A stretch of 64,000 nt of DNA from Pithys albifrons albifrons (lineage: Eukaryota; Chordata; Aves; Passeriformes; Thamnophilidae). Below the pieces are notes generated by a model. The model saw nothing but the letters and a program-made list of their open reading frames with translations, had not been told where the DNA came from and made no database searches. Positions within the stretch are counted from its first letter, which is position 1, and each line of letters starts with the position of its first letter. The stretch spans positions 56,598,977 through 56,662,976 of the forward strand of contig NC_092497.1 in NCBI RefSeq assembly GCF_047495875.1, read 5' to 3'. Shown here in pieces: positions 1 through 10,430 of this stretch. The translations under genes and the position numbers were made by a program.

Positions 1-540
1 GCATTAAATTTTCAGCTTATTTTAGCAATTATTAAGAAGTTGTGACCACTATGGAATTCTTTACCTTGGCAGTGCTGTCAGGCAGACACTGGTTGAGTGC
101 TCAAATTAGTGGCTTCTGCTATTTGGTTTACTGAATTTTATGCCTAGAATAAGTCAGTTTTCCAGAATATAAAAGTTCAGATCCAGAAGCAGGACCCATT
201 TTATCCAAGGACAAATTTAAAAAAAAACCAAACAGAACAAATAATCAGATTAAAAGCCTTCTAAATAAGAAGCTATGCCTTATACAGAAGTTACAGATTT
301 GCCTCAGAATTTACCAAATGGAGCCCCTAACCCCATGTTTTCTATGGAAGCAGAACATATTGTGAACAAAGGTACTTCTGCTTTAAAAACTTGTGACTCA
401 TAATCTTGTTTCCATACTTGCTTTTAAGAAGGACAAAGCAATACTAGCTAGCAATGTTTAAATTATTTGGAAAATTTAGCCCTGAGAGAAAATGCTAATT
501 TACTTTACTGAAGTAAGTAAAGAACCTTTTTCTCTCCCTC
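1..540. other. unique AT-rich DNA, no gene seen
   Basis: No open frame with recognisable protein similarity, no repeat family and no RNA gene is visible. The stretch runs up to the 5' truncation point of the CR1 copy that follows. Confidence 0.6.
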
Positions 541-561
541 TCAGGACTTTTGATGTAAGTA

Positions 562-1225
562 GTGGAGGAACCAAAGGGCAAAAATGTTTTGCTGGACCTC
601 ACACTAACAAACCAGGAGGGACTGGCTGAAGACATAAATATTGGGGGCAACTGTGGCTGCAATCACCATAAGGTGGTAGAACTCAGGATCCTGTATGGGG
701 GAAGGAAAGCAATAAGCAGAACTGGGACCCTAAAATGCCTCAGTGCTAACTTTGGTCTCTTCAAACACCTACTTAGAGAAATCCTGTGGGATAAGGCTCT
801 AGAAGAGAAATGACTCCTAGACACCAGACCAATATTTGAGCACCACTTCCTTCAAGCTCAAGAGCAATGTATCCTCATGATGAAGAAATCAATCAAAGAG
901 GGCAGCAGACCTGCTTGGATGAACAGAGAGTTCCTAGTAAATCTTGAACACAAGAAAGATACTTATGGGGTGTGGAAAGAGTCACAGGTCACATGGGAGG
1001 ACTATAGGAATGTCACTAGTGTATGCCAAGGCCCACTGGGGATTTAGTCTGGCAAAGGACATCAGGGGCAACAAGAAGGACTTCTACAAGTACACCAGCA
1101 GCTAAAGGAAGATTAGGGAAAATGTGCTGAATCTGATGGGTGTCCTTTTAATGGAAGACACAAGGAAGGCAAAATTACTGAATGTCTTCTTTGCATCAGT
1201 CTTCACTGCTGCTGCTGGGAAGAAT
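562..1225 (+). pseudogene. CR1 ORF2 fragment: endonuclease C-terminus and linker
   Basis: Frame 1 from 562 gives a fragment matching the end of CR1 endonuclease: the DLxLTNQEGL block, then a GxxGCxxHxxVE block in which the usual Ser-Asp-His of the APE-type nuclease is Asn-His-His, so the catalytic Asp is gone. After a stop at about 811, linker peptides continue in other frames: RPAWMNREFL near 910, LAKDIRGNKKDFYKY near 1050 and [18 protein letters not shown] at about 1165-1218. These follow the normal CR1 order. The GTG at 562 is only where the open frame starts; there is no genuine start codon because the copy is truncated. No function is expected. Confidence 0.85.
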
Positions 1226-1640
1226 AACCTCAGGTACCAGTGCAGGTTGAGGTCTGACCTACTAGAGAGCAGCTCTGCTGAGAAGGACCTGGGAGTCTTG
1301 GTGGGTGACAAGTTGACCATGAGCTGGCAGTGTGCCCTTGCTGCCAGGAGGGCAATCTTATCCTGGGGTCCATCAGGAAGAGTGTGGCCACCAGGTAGAG
1401 GGAAGTGATCCTGCCCCTCTTCTTGGCACCAGTGAGGCCACATCTGGAATACTGTGTTCAGTTCTGGGCTCCTCAGTACAAGAAAGACAAGGAGCTACTG
1501 GAGAGGGTCCAGTGGAGAGACACAAATGTGGTGAAGGGTCTGGAGCATCTCTGTTAAGAGGAGAGACTGAAGGAGCTGGATTTGTTTAGTCTAGAGGAGA
1601 GAAGACTGAAAGGGGATCTCAACAATAGATACAAGTATCT
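1226..1640 (+). pseudogene. CR1 ORF2 fragment: RT C-terminal region
   Basis: Starting about 10 bases after the linker piece, the sequence matches the far C-terminal part of CR1 ORF2: [26 protein letters not shown], then in shifted frames the [16 protein letters not shown] region (normally [14 protein letters not shown]) and [18 protein letters not shown]. This part follows the YADD catalytic core in an intact CR1, so about 300 residues of RT are missing between the two fragments. At least one frameshift lies near 1400-1420 and a stop follows near 1555. Confidence 0.8.
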
Positions 1641-1945
1641 TATAGGCAGGTGCCAAAAGGTTGGTGTCAGTATTTTCAGTGGTGCCCAGCAACAGGACGA
1701 GGAACAATGGCCATAAACTAAACCACAAGAAGGTCCACTTCAACATGAGTCAGAACTTTGAGGTTTGCAGAACACCTGAACAGGCTGCTCAGGGAGGTAA
1801 TGGAATATCCCTCTCTTGAGACATTCAAAACCCAGACAGACATGTTCTGTGTCATCTGCTTTAGGTGACCTTGCCCTGGCAGGGGGTTGGACTGGATGGT
1901 CTCCAGAGTTCCCTTCCAATCATAAGAATTCTGTCATTCTGTTAA

Positions 1946-4582
1946 ACTGTATTGAAGCAAAATATCTCATATATATCATCACCTGAACACACACTTTCAT
2001 AGTAATTCTTTTATTAATATTAGGTAGTGCCATATGTCTTAACCCTAGGGTCAAAATAGATCAGAATTCAAATAAGGAGCAAAATTGTGCGCATATTTAC
2101 CCAAATTAGAATGCAACATGAAGCAGTAGGTAAAAACCATCTGAATTATCAATTCATTTAATTTAGAGGTAACCCAAAACAGTACTACTTCCATGTCAAG
2201 AGTATTCACTGTGACTGAAACTTGGTGGAACTTGCTGAAACTCTTCAGTTTGTGTGACCTATTCTATAACCTTATCCTGGCTTAGTGCTTGGGCATTTGC
2301 CCGTCAGTTCATCTTTGTCAAAACTAATTGTCCTCATTGGAGGTAACTACATTTCGAAGCCAAACCTTGCAGTGAAGTTGGACTTGATTTGGAATGGATT
2401 CAGCCAAGTTTTGGATAAACATGCAGACTGAGTACTTGATGTGGTTGAAAAATATGTGCATCATGATGGATACTGCATCTGTTCATAGTCCTATTTATAT
2501 TCCTTACAAATCATTTCCCATTTAGTATGATTTTTCCATAAGTGTTCCTAGATATTCTCTTGCAGCTATGCTGGGAATGAATTTATGGTATACTATAAGA
2601 GACCTTGTTTGTATTTCTTGGAATTTGCAAACAAAATTTAGTACAGCATCCTTTTGTGTTAATTGTTTTATCTAGATCTGCTTGCTCTTTGGTTTTCTCT
2701 CCTCTAGTCCACCACCATATCACAGATTCAGAAGTTCTGAAGATGTTTTTGAGCCTTTGACTTCTCAGTTTTCAGATTACATTGGTCTAGAGTCTGTAAA
2801 ATTGGGTGGATAATAATGTAAAAGTGATAATTTAGAGGCAGCTCTTCCATTTCAAACTCAGGTGGAGCTATTGGTTTTGTACTTACTAATAATTCAGTAC
2901 AGCCAGAACCAAAGGGAAGCAAGCAAGGACATCAACCTACCTTTTACATGGAGCACATTTTTCTGCACTGCACTTATATAGGAGCACTTCTGCTAAAGAA
3001 AACATCAGTGGGAAAATTCAAATTGAAAAGAAGATACCTTGTGTTAACAACCTTCTCATTTCTGGATAACTGTACAATATTACAGTACTCAGTACACAAA
3101 TCACTAGTGCCATTTCCAAACTTTCAGATGAGAAAGTTGTCTACATGGTGGTGCTTTCATGTCACTGTGCATTATTTTCTCTATGTTAATGCTCACACAT
3201 GTAAAATTTAGACTTCTTTGGATTAGCAGCCATTAATACAACAACAGTGTACAGCTTTGTGGCTATGTCTCCCACCCAAAAATATTTACCTTAGAACATA
3301 AAATGTCCTTGGAACATTTCCTGACAGAGAATTTGTGCATTACTTTCTATTTGATAAGCGAGGGCAACATCATATTAAATTTGAAAAGTTAAAAGGTCAT
3401 TTGCTTTCTTTAATTGACAGGATTATACCACTTCCACAATCACAAAGTCTTAAGGGGAGTCAGTTATAGATGAGTTTTCCTTTCCTCTGGCAGCTGTATA
3501 GAGTTGGGTGAATTCTCTTTCCATACTGCACCAGATTCATTGTTCAGTGCTGTAATTTTCACTGTTTGTCTGGAGACCCAGGACAAGGAAGCACAGCAGA
3601 GACTGAGACTGAAGTCACGAGTTAACAGCAGTTCCATTCCTTGAATAGACAAGTATTTCTGAGGTGCCCCAGACTACCACACTTTGCCATGTCCCTGAGT
3701 TAGTTATAAAGTCTGGCCAGAATTGGAAGCGGTGCGACTACCTCAGTTTTGTTCTTTAGCTGTGCTTTAACAAATAAAAAACCAGTCAGCTGGAGGCAAG
3801 CTTAAGGAATACATATAAACAATACAAAATTGTATTTGGTTTCTGTCATCTCCCTGACTTTACCCTGCTTACAAGTACCCCAACCAGTTGTCCAGTATCC
3901 CTATGACTTCCTTAGTAATATAACCCCAAAGATTTATTTGCTGTCCCACCTGGCAGAGAAAATGAAGGCATGGAAATTTTAGGCAGTAGGATAATAAGAA
4001 AATGAACACCTCTGTATGCTGTGTGTAGGTATCCACCAAGTGACACTTCTGTCTTCTTAAAATTTATTTAAAGTACTTCATTAAATCTCCATTTGCTCAC
4101 TTGCCTAGAAGCAATGAATCTGGAGAATTTCAAGCAGGATTTTTTAAGTGAACAAAAGTTTTAGAGCCTGAGGATATATAGAGTCAAAGTCCTACAGAAT
4201 TCAGAGACCTACTTGAATTTACAGCTACCTTATCAGGAAAGACACATGCATTTGGGAATTGATTTTCTTTTTTTTTAAGAATTCTGCATTTCCTTGTAGC
4301 TTGATTTCTTTTTCTCTGGGATGTTGAATTTCACTTTACAGTTTGTAGTGTTGAATTATGACATTTTTATCTATTCTTTTGCTGTTGGGTAATTCAGGGA
4401 AATACATAAAAGTATTTTCCTCTGCTTTTTGCAGGATTTGCTGTTTACAATTAAATAGATTTTGTGTTGATGATTAAGTTGATCCCATGATATGACTGAT
4501 ACCTTCAATACCTAAATTATGCTGTGCTGATTTTTATAGTAAACTCTGCATTATGATTTGCCTACAGAAAAAAATATATAAC
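1946..4582. other. unique AT-rich DNA, no gene seen
   Basis: Short open frames of 60-90 codons occur on both strands, but none has a recognisable domain, codon bias or conserved motif, and they match chance expectation for DNA of this composition. A T10 run sits near 4268-4278. No repeat family was recognised. Confidence 0.6.
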
Positions 4583-4841
4583 CATCATCATCATCATGGC
4601 TCGGCTTCGCGAACGAATATTTGAGAATGGCACTACCCACGCTTGCTGCAAGCGTGCTGGTGGCTAAAAAGGCCGATATGGGATAGGCAGGTCTGATCAC
4701 AAAAGGCACAGCGGAACGTCTCCCTGGGTGACATTGGCAAGGAACGGTTCTTTCTGCAGTGTCTTTTCTCCTCAAGACTGACTCTCCGTGCATTCTCAAA
4801 GGAAGCAGCAGCGTCGTGAACGGTGTGTCTCCATGAATCCC
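4583..4841 (-). mobile_element. RTE LINE (AviRTE-like), short 5'-truncated copy
   Basis: The segment aligns by eye, on the minus strand, with the last about 240 bases of the larger RTE copy at 7106-10430. It carries the same 3' UTR core (TTCGCGAACGAA at 4606-4617 on the plus strand) and a terminal trinucleotide tail, (CAT)5 on the plus strand at 4583-4597, i.e. ATG units at the element's 3' end. I count about 11 mismatches over about 160 aligned bases (near 7 percent). Homology stops after GAATCCC at 4841, which is the 5' truncation point. I could not find a convincing target-site duplication. It lacks the 11-bp deletion present in the larger copy. Confidence 0.88.
4633..4841 (-). pseudogene. 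RTE ORF C-terminus with zinc finger (fragment)
   Basis: Frame beginning upstream at 4875 gives DSWRHTVHDAAASFE, then VSLEEKRHCRKNRSLPMSP, then a Cys-x2-Cys-x12-His type finger (CAFC, then the HQH cluster) and a stop at 4633-4635. This is the normal C-terminal end of RTE polyproteins of this group: a basic segment followed by a C2H2-like finger, presumably contacting nucleic acid. The coding frame here is unbroken, so it serves as a local reference for the frameshifted end of the larger copy. Residues before DSWRH come from flanking DNA, not the element. Confidence 0.8.
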
Positions 4842-7096
4842 AAGACTCATAAAAATAACAGGAACAGCTTTTCAAGGCTGATAGTGATACTCTATGCTTT
4901 TAGGATAAGTAACTTTGGTTGTTTCAAAGTAAATTATGTATCTTTAATTGGGCATTGCTTTGTATATGCCATTGGAATCATTGGACCAAAACAATTAAAG
5001 ATATTTATCAGACTCTATCTGGGAATAGCACCTAATGGCTGTATGTGAATTTTTAAGTTATATTAAGCTAGTCTCTATACAGCCAAAATGCTTGGACAAT
5101 ATATCAGAAAAATGGCATAATTTTTTTTTTATAACTTATTTTTCATTTAAGAAGTTTTATTAGTTTCTTCTAACAGATACAGTGATTTTCCTTTAGATTT
5201 AATTACAACTTTCTCAAGATAACCATAGTAAAATAGGAATAAACACTGTAACATTTTTATGATACAGAATTATTCTTTAATGTCCTCATAAACCTCAACC
5301 CTGCCCAACTAACAGATGAAGAAAATGTGATATAAACACAGTCTATTATGGTTTATATCCTTTTAAAAAGCCTCATAGCTTCAAAAAGTATTTTATTAGT
5401 CTTTGGGGACTGATTAAATTTATATAAATTTTTTTATCCTCAATACTGTTTAACACCCTCTTGCACACTTCAGATTTCTCTGTTTGTGTTTTGAGGAGAA
5501 ATGGCTAGTGTTTGGCTTATTATTTTTAGCATCTCATTGAGAAGAAAATGCCTCATCATCAATTGCTTTGGTTGAGGTTTCCAATATTGAGACACACTTG
5601 AGCACACTTGTGAAGCTGAGAGAAACCAGACCCTGGGTATGAAAAGTCCTGGAGCAAGAAGTTTTCCTCCTTGTTCAATAGCAAGAAGCTGAGAGTATGG
5701 ATGACAGAGAACAATGGGAAATAGAAATGTCTTATGACAAAACACAGACAGCTTGGTACTCTGGAAGCAAGGCTGTATTTTTGTTATATGAAAATGTGAC
5801 CTCTTCATTTCAGAGACAAGAAACCACCCCTCACTGATGGTCAAGTGCTGCTGATTCCTAAGAACAAAGTCACAGTGACTTATTTTGTGGCAAGGTGAAG
5901 ACTTTACAAAAAGATGGTAAGCAAAGAAGTGTTGATGAAGAGTTTCTTACATAATCACACTGACTCTGATGATTTCTTCAGAAATCTCCATAAATAAAAT
6001 ACAGATGAAATTTACTGTGTTTACTGCCATGTATCTCAGGATTCACTGACTTAATCATACCCTTGCAAAAGTCATGCAAGATATTTTGTAGAAGCAATCC
6101 ACATCTGACACTTTCTGCATATTTTGTTACTGAAATACCTTTCTTTCCAATTGCACTGGTCAACAAGTTTATGAAAAATTTAAAAAGTGCAGCTGTTTCT
6201 TCGGCATTGAAATCTCACTGCTTGAAGGATAAAGCTGTATTACCTATTACTCACATTTTGCCTTCCTTTTTTTTCTAAGACTACTTTGGCATGTCACTGC
6301 AATATGTATATCTATGTAAACTTGAGACTATCGGTCCTTTCAAAGAGGGAAACCACAATAGTAAATGAGAAATTCCCTTCCAGGGAATAACTCATGCTTC
6401 CCCACAGGAGCCTGCCAGTGAGCAAAGATCAATGTAGTCATTCAAAAAACCATAACCGTTTTGCTGACAGAAAAATTGTGGTTGGCCTGCCAGTCTATTG
6501 CTTTTTACTCTGAATAGAGGCCAGATTTCACTGATACTGCTACAGAGCAGCCAACAGGTGACTGCAACACATGGGACACTACTGAACTAACTACACCAGC
6601 TGTGCCAGGGATAATTAAATGTGTCTGGGAGTACACTTGGGCACGGGCTGTGACTTGTGAGGAGTGCTCATTGATGTTTATTAGCCCTCATTCTTCAGAG
6701 CAGGCTGGCTGCATGGAAATGGTGCATGTCTGCTTTGGGTCCTCAATCATGCCTGGCAATAGTTCATGTAACACGGAGCAGACTCGCACCTGCCAACATC
6801 CTCTTAGGCAGCTGAATGGCAGTAGAGGGAACAGACAGAGGCATTATTTCATTTACTAGTGCAGACATATCTGTAAAGACCAGGGCATAATAACAAGGTT
6901 CATAAGCCTACTCGGAATCATGTGTACTCGCTCTGATGGCCAGATGTTTTAAGGTCTTCACAGTTTTGCTGTTTCTTAGGCCAAAGAGACGTGAATGAAA
7001 AGTTTGCAGTGATCTGAACTTTCAAGATTGAGTAATGCATATGAGAAAAAAAGAAAAAAGTATTTTTTAAACAAAATATATTTGTTTTTCATTTCT
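4842..7096. other. unique DNA between the two RTE copies, no gene seen
   Basis: No recognisable coding or repeat content. The patch at about 6470-6860 is less AT-rich than its surroundings and holds an 85-codon frame opening with GTG, but it has no ATG, no recognised domain and no clear splice context, so I do not call it a gene. Confidence 0.55.
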
Positions 7097-7105
7097 AGTT
7101 TATCT
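7097..7105. repeat. target-site duplication, left copy (RTE)
   Basis: AGTTTATCT sits directly before the trinucleotide tail of the RTE copy. The same nine bases recur at 10431-10439, directly beyond the element's 5' end. A perfect 9-bp pair exactly at both predicted termini is what target-primed reverse transcription leaves. Confidence 0.9.
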
Positions 7106-7149
7106 CATCATCATGGCTAGGCTTCGCGAACGAAGATTTGAGAAGGGCA
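7106..7149 (-). repeat. RTE 3' UTR and ATG-unit tail
   Basis: Between the ORF stop at 7150-7152 and the target-site duplication lie only 44 bases. They contain the TTCGCGAACGAA core (plus-strand orientation, 7124-7135), also present in the short copy, and end in three ATG units (CAT on the plus strand, 7106-7114). RTE elements characteristically have very short 3' UTRs ending in a simple repeat, which is thought to be where their RT starts copying. Confidence 0.8.
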
Positions 7150-9720
7150 CTACCCATGCTTGCTGCAAGCGTGCTGGGGGCTAAAAAGGCCGATACAGGA
7201 TAGGCAGGTCCGGTCACAAAAGGCACAGCGGAACATCTCCCTAGGTGACATTGGCAAGGAACGGTTGTCTTTTCTCCTCCAGACTGACTCTCCGTGCATT
7301 CTCAAAGGAAGCAGCAGCGTCGTGAACGGTGTGTCTCCATGAATCCCGATTGGAGGCCAGAGTGTACCATTGGTGGCAGTCAATATGGCCAAGGCTAAGG
7401 TGTTGTTTCAGGGAGTCCTTGTATCTCTTCTTCGGGGCTCCTCTCTTGCGGCAGCCGGTGGCAAGTTCACCATAGAGCACAATCTTTGGAAGGCGGTGAT
7501 CCTCCATCCTGGAGACGTGTCCTGCCCAGCGCAGCTGTGTTCTCATCAGCATGGCCTCGATACTGGTGACCCCTGCCTGTTCAAGAACAGACACATTGGT
7601 CACGTAATCAGACCAGTGGATGTTTAGGATTGAACGAAGGTAGCACTGATGGAAGCGTTCAAGAAGCCACAGGTGGTGGCGGTAGATGACCCAGGATTCA
7701 GACCCATATAAAAGAGTAGACAGTACAATGGCTCTGTAGACACTGATCTTTGTACTTTTCTTCAGGTGTTTATTGGACCAGACTCTTTTATGGAGTTTTC
7801 CGAAGCCTTTGTATGCCTTTGCTAGCCTGTTGTCTATTTCTTTGTCGATCTTACTGTCTGAGGAAATGATACTTCCCAGACAGGTGAACTGCTGGACTGA
7901 CTTAAGCTCTGAATTGCCTATGGTGATGTGAGGATGATGGAAGACTTCTTGAGGTGCAGGTTGGTAGAGAACTTCCGTCTTCCTCAGGCTGACTTCCAGC
8001 CCAAAAAGCTCAGCAGCCTCTGCAAAGCAGGATGTGAAGCACTGCAGAGCTGCTTCTGTGTGAGCAACAAGGGCGGCATCATCAGCAAAAAGCAGCTCAT
8101 GGACAAGGTGATTCAGGGTCTTGGTGTGGGCCTTCAGTCGCCTTAGGTTGAAGAGGCTTCCATCGGTACAATATCGGATGTAGATGTCGTTTTCTTCATC
8201 AAGGTCTGCTGTGGCTCTTTGGAGCATCATGCTGAAGAAGATTGTGAATAGAGTTGGTGCAAGAACGCAACCTTGTTTCACACCATTACTTATTGGAAAG
8301 GGCTCAGAGAGTGCATCGCCATGTCTGACTTGTCCACGCTGATCCTCATGTAGCAGGATGATCATTTTGAGGAACTTGGGAGGACATCCTAAATGTTCCA
8401 AGATCTGTCACAGGCCTTTTCTGCTCACAGTGTCGAAAACTTTGGTGAGGTCAACGAAGGTTACATAGAGACCTTTGTTCTGTTCCCTACACTTCTCTTG
8501 CAGTTGTCTGAGAACAAACACCATGTCTGTGGTGCTCCTATTGGCTCTGAAACCACACTGGCTTTCAGGTAGAAGATCTTCTGCAATAGTGGGTACTAAT
8601 CTGTTCAGAAGTATTCTTGCAAGGATTTTACCAGCAATGGAGAGCAAAGTAATACCTCGGTAATTTGAGCAGTCTGATTTTTCTCCTTTCTTCTTGTACA
8701 GGGTGATAATGACTGCGTCACGGAGATCTGGTGGTAGTTCCCCTTGTTCCCAGCAACGCACAACAAGCTCGTGGAATTTGGCATGGAGTGCTTGACCTCC
8801 ATGCTTCCAGATTTCAGGTGGAATTCCATCAACCCCAGCTGCCTTGCCAGTTTTCACCTGTTGTATGGCCTGGAGTATCTCTCCCATAGTAGGGGCTGCA
8901 TCCAATTCATGTTTCACTGGTTGTTGTGTAATGTGCTGAATTGCTGAGCCTTGGACTACATGGTTGGCACTGAAGAGAGTCTGAAAGTGCTCAGACCATT
9001 GGTTCAGGATGGAGGTTTTATCTGTGAGAAGCAGTTGACCATCTGCACTGAGTAGGGGGCTTTGAACCTGGTGTGTGGGTCTGTACACTGCTTTCAGGGC
9101 CTCATAGAATCCTCTTTGGTCACCCAAATCTGCACATAGTTGTGTCTTTTCTGCTAGGTCGAGCCACCATTTGTTCTGGATGTCTCGAAGTTTCTGTTGG
9201 AGCTTACTGCATGCAAGACGAAAGGCGGCTTTTTTTGTATGGCAAGATGGCTGAGCAAGGTGTGCTTGGTGAGCAGTTCTCTTCTTCTTCAGCAATTCCT
9301 GTATCTCTTGATTGTTCTCATCAAACCAGTCTTTGTTTTTCTTGGAGGAGAACCCGAGGGACTCTTCAGAGCACTGCAGGATGCAACTTTTAATATGTTG
9401 CCAAAGCGCTTCGGGAGAGGGATCTATGGGATTATCTTTAAGTCTAGTTTAAAGGTTTCCCTGGAAGCTGTCTCTCACTGTGCCTGTTTGAAGATTGCTG
9501 ACTTGGAGCCTCCTCCTCGGAATGCTGCCTCTCTTAGGTTTGGGCTTGAAGTGGAGGTTAAGTTTGCAGCGCACAAGGCGGTGGTCTGTTTGACATTCTG
9601 CACTCGGCATCACTGGAGTATGACGGCCATCACTGACATTTCTCTGTTGTACTAAGATATAGTCAATGAGGTGCCAGTGCTTGGATCGAGGATGCATCCA
9701 GGTTGTCTTTGTTTTTGTTT
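7150..9720 (-). pseudogene. RTE polyprotein remnant: endonuclease tail, RT, zinc finger
   Basis: One reading frame, broken in three places. From about 9720: KTTWMHPRS...WHLIDYILV and TDHRLV, the last blocks of the APE-type endonuclease. A TAA at 9449-9451 follows GNL, where Gln (CAA) is the likely ancestral codon. The connector DWFDENNQEIQELL then leads into the RT: GVDGIPPEIW, LPESQCGFRANRS, motif A FVDLTKVFD (Asp codon 8450-8452), a TGA at 8408-8410 in place of a likely Trp codon, then NGVKQGCVLAPTLF and motif C FADD (8078-8089). Thumb and C-terminal blocks include RWAGHVSRM and KKRYKDSLKQHL. An 11-bp deletion near 7266 shifts the frame just before the zinc finger (CAFC, then HAC), which continues to a stop at 7150. 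Both catalytic Asp motifs of the RT survive. The N-terminal endonuclease, about 170-190 residues, is missing. It cannot make a working protein. Confidence 0.92.
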
Positions 9721-10430
9721 GACCGCATGGAAGATGCCGGTTGGCCACGGTTATCCAACCGGGTGTGGAGATGAGCTTTGTTTAGGCCACCTTTGCTAGG
9801 CCCCTCTCCGTGTGGAGCAAGCAGTGCTGTCCCTAGAAAAGGCTGCTTGGTCATTTCAGGATGCTGCCACAAGACTGTCATCTCCGGGGTCAAGTCTCTA
9901 ATGACCCATATCCTGAACCGCCTGCATGCAGGGTTGGGTCTGCGGCTTCCAGCTGCTTCCTATCACCTGTCGTTTTCGACCCTCGCCTGTCGCTACAGGG
10001 CTTTGCAATGTGGGTAAACCCTTCGAGCCTGCGCAATGGATTTTTTAGGTGAGGCACAGCGTGCACAGAACTGGCCCCACCCTTTACTCCTAAGGTTCAT
10101 CTGCCACGGCCTAGCGAGCTTGGACAGTGACAGTGAATGCCTCAGAATGTAGGTTTGGTTAGAGTATCCTTCTCTTAGATGGATGGCCTTACAGGGCTAA
10201 ACGAGCTCCATCTGCCCAGGTTTGGGGTTGGAGTTGTCCTTCTCCTAGGATGGTTGCCAGACGGCTAGCGAGCCCATCCTGCCCGTGGAAACACTTTGTC
10301 TGACCCTTCAACTGAGACCTGTCTGGCATAGGAGACCCTACTGGCAGCATAAACCACCTCCAGCATAGCTCTCAACCTCATGAGGGCATGCAAGCTTCTC
10401 CCCCGCGACAAGGGGGTGTCCCCGGAGAGG
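9721..10430 (-). promoter_or_regulatory. RTE 5' UTR with diverged tandem units
   Basis: This 710-bp stretch is less AT-rich than its surroundings, is bounded by the target-site duplication and has no sustained homology to an endonuclease, so it is the 5' untranslated leader of the element. It contains two clearly related units about 70 bp apart (CCTTCTCTTAGA at 10168 and CCTTCTCCTAGG at 10238 on the plus strand, each followed by a GGCT-A-CGAGC block and a CATC-TGCCC block) and a third weaker one near 10081-10125. LINE leaders often carry internal promoters, and tandem leader units do so in several families. That role is inferred here; I see no defined promoter motif. Confidence 0.7.

Larger units (their letters stand above)
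541..1945 (+). mobile_element. CR1 LINE copy, 5'-truncated and internally deleted
   Basis: CR1 is the dominant non-LTR retrotransposon of birds. Here the plus strand reads, in order: the C-terminal end of the endonuclease domain (LLDLTLTNQEGL, 562-813), the linker before the RT (about 880-1225), then an abrupt jump to the last part of the RT ORF (EKDLGVLV, about 1280, then the [19 protein letters not shown] segment and the ERLRELGLFSLE-type segment to about 1610), then the 3' UTR with the 'GGTTGGACTGGATGGTCTCC' signature near 1890 and an ATTCTGTCATTCTGTT tail at 1929-1944. The fingers and palm of the RT are absent. Several frame changes and stops show it is dead. The left edge is approximate. 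Confidence 0.9.
7106..10430 (-). mobile_element. RTE LINE (AviRTE-like), both termini present, internally deleted
   Basis: A minus-strand non-LTR retrotransposon of 3325 bp bounded by a 9-bp target-site duplication. In element order: 5' UTR with diverged tandem units (10430 to about 9721), the last part of an APE-type endonuclease (about 9720-9560), connector, reverse transcriptase (about 9000-7900), C-terminal basic region and zinc finger (to 7150), short 3' UTR with the palindromic TTCGCGAA core, and a tail of three ATG units (7106-7114). The single-ORF plan, the RT sequence and the short-repeat tail are those of the RTE clade. In a bird the obvious candidate is AviRTE, an element reported from scattered bird lineages and from filarial nematodes and attributed to horizontal transfer. 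The subfamily name is inference; the clade assignment is solid. Confidence 0.92.

Noticed and set aside
1102..1589. Open frames on both strands around 1.1-1.6 kb as possible host genes
   Set aside because: The plus-strand peptides are CR1 ORF2 fragments and the minus-strand frame is their antisense.
6602..6859. An 85-codon cysteine-containing frame in a less AT-rich patch
   Set aside because: It opens with GTG and has no ATG, no recognisable domain and no clear splice sites.
7160..9655. Numerous plus-strand open frames of 60-150 codons
   Set aside because: They are antisense shadows of the minus-strand RTE frame.
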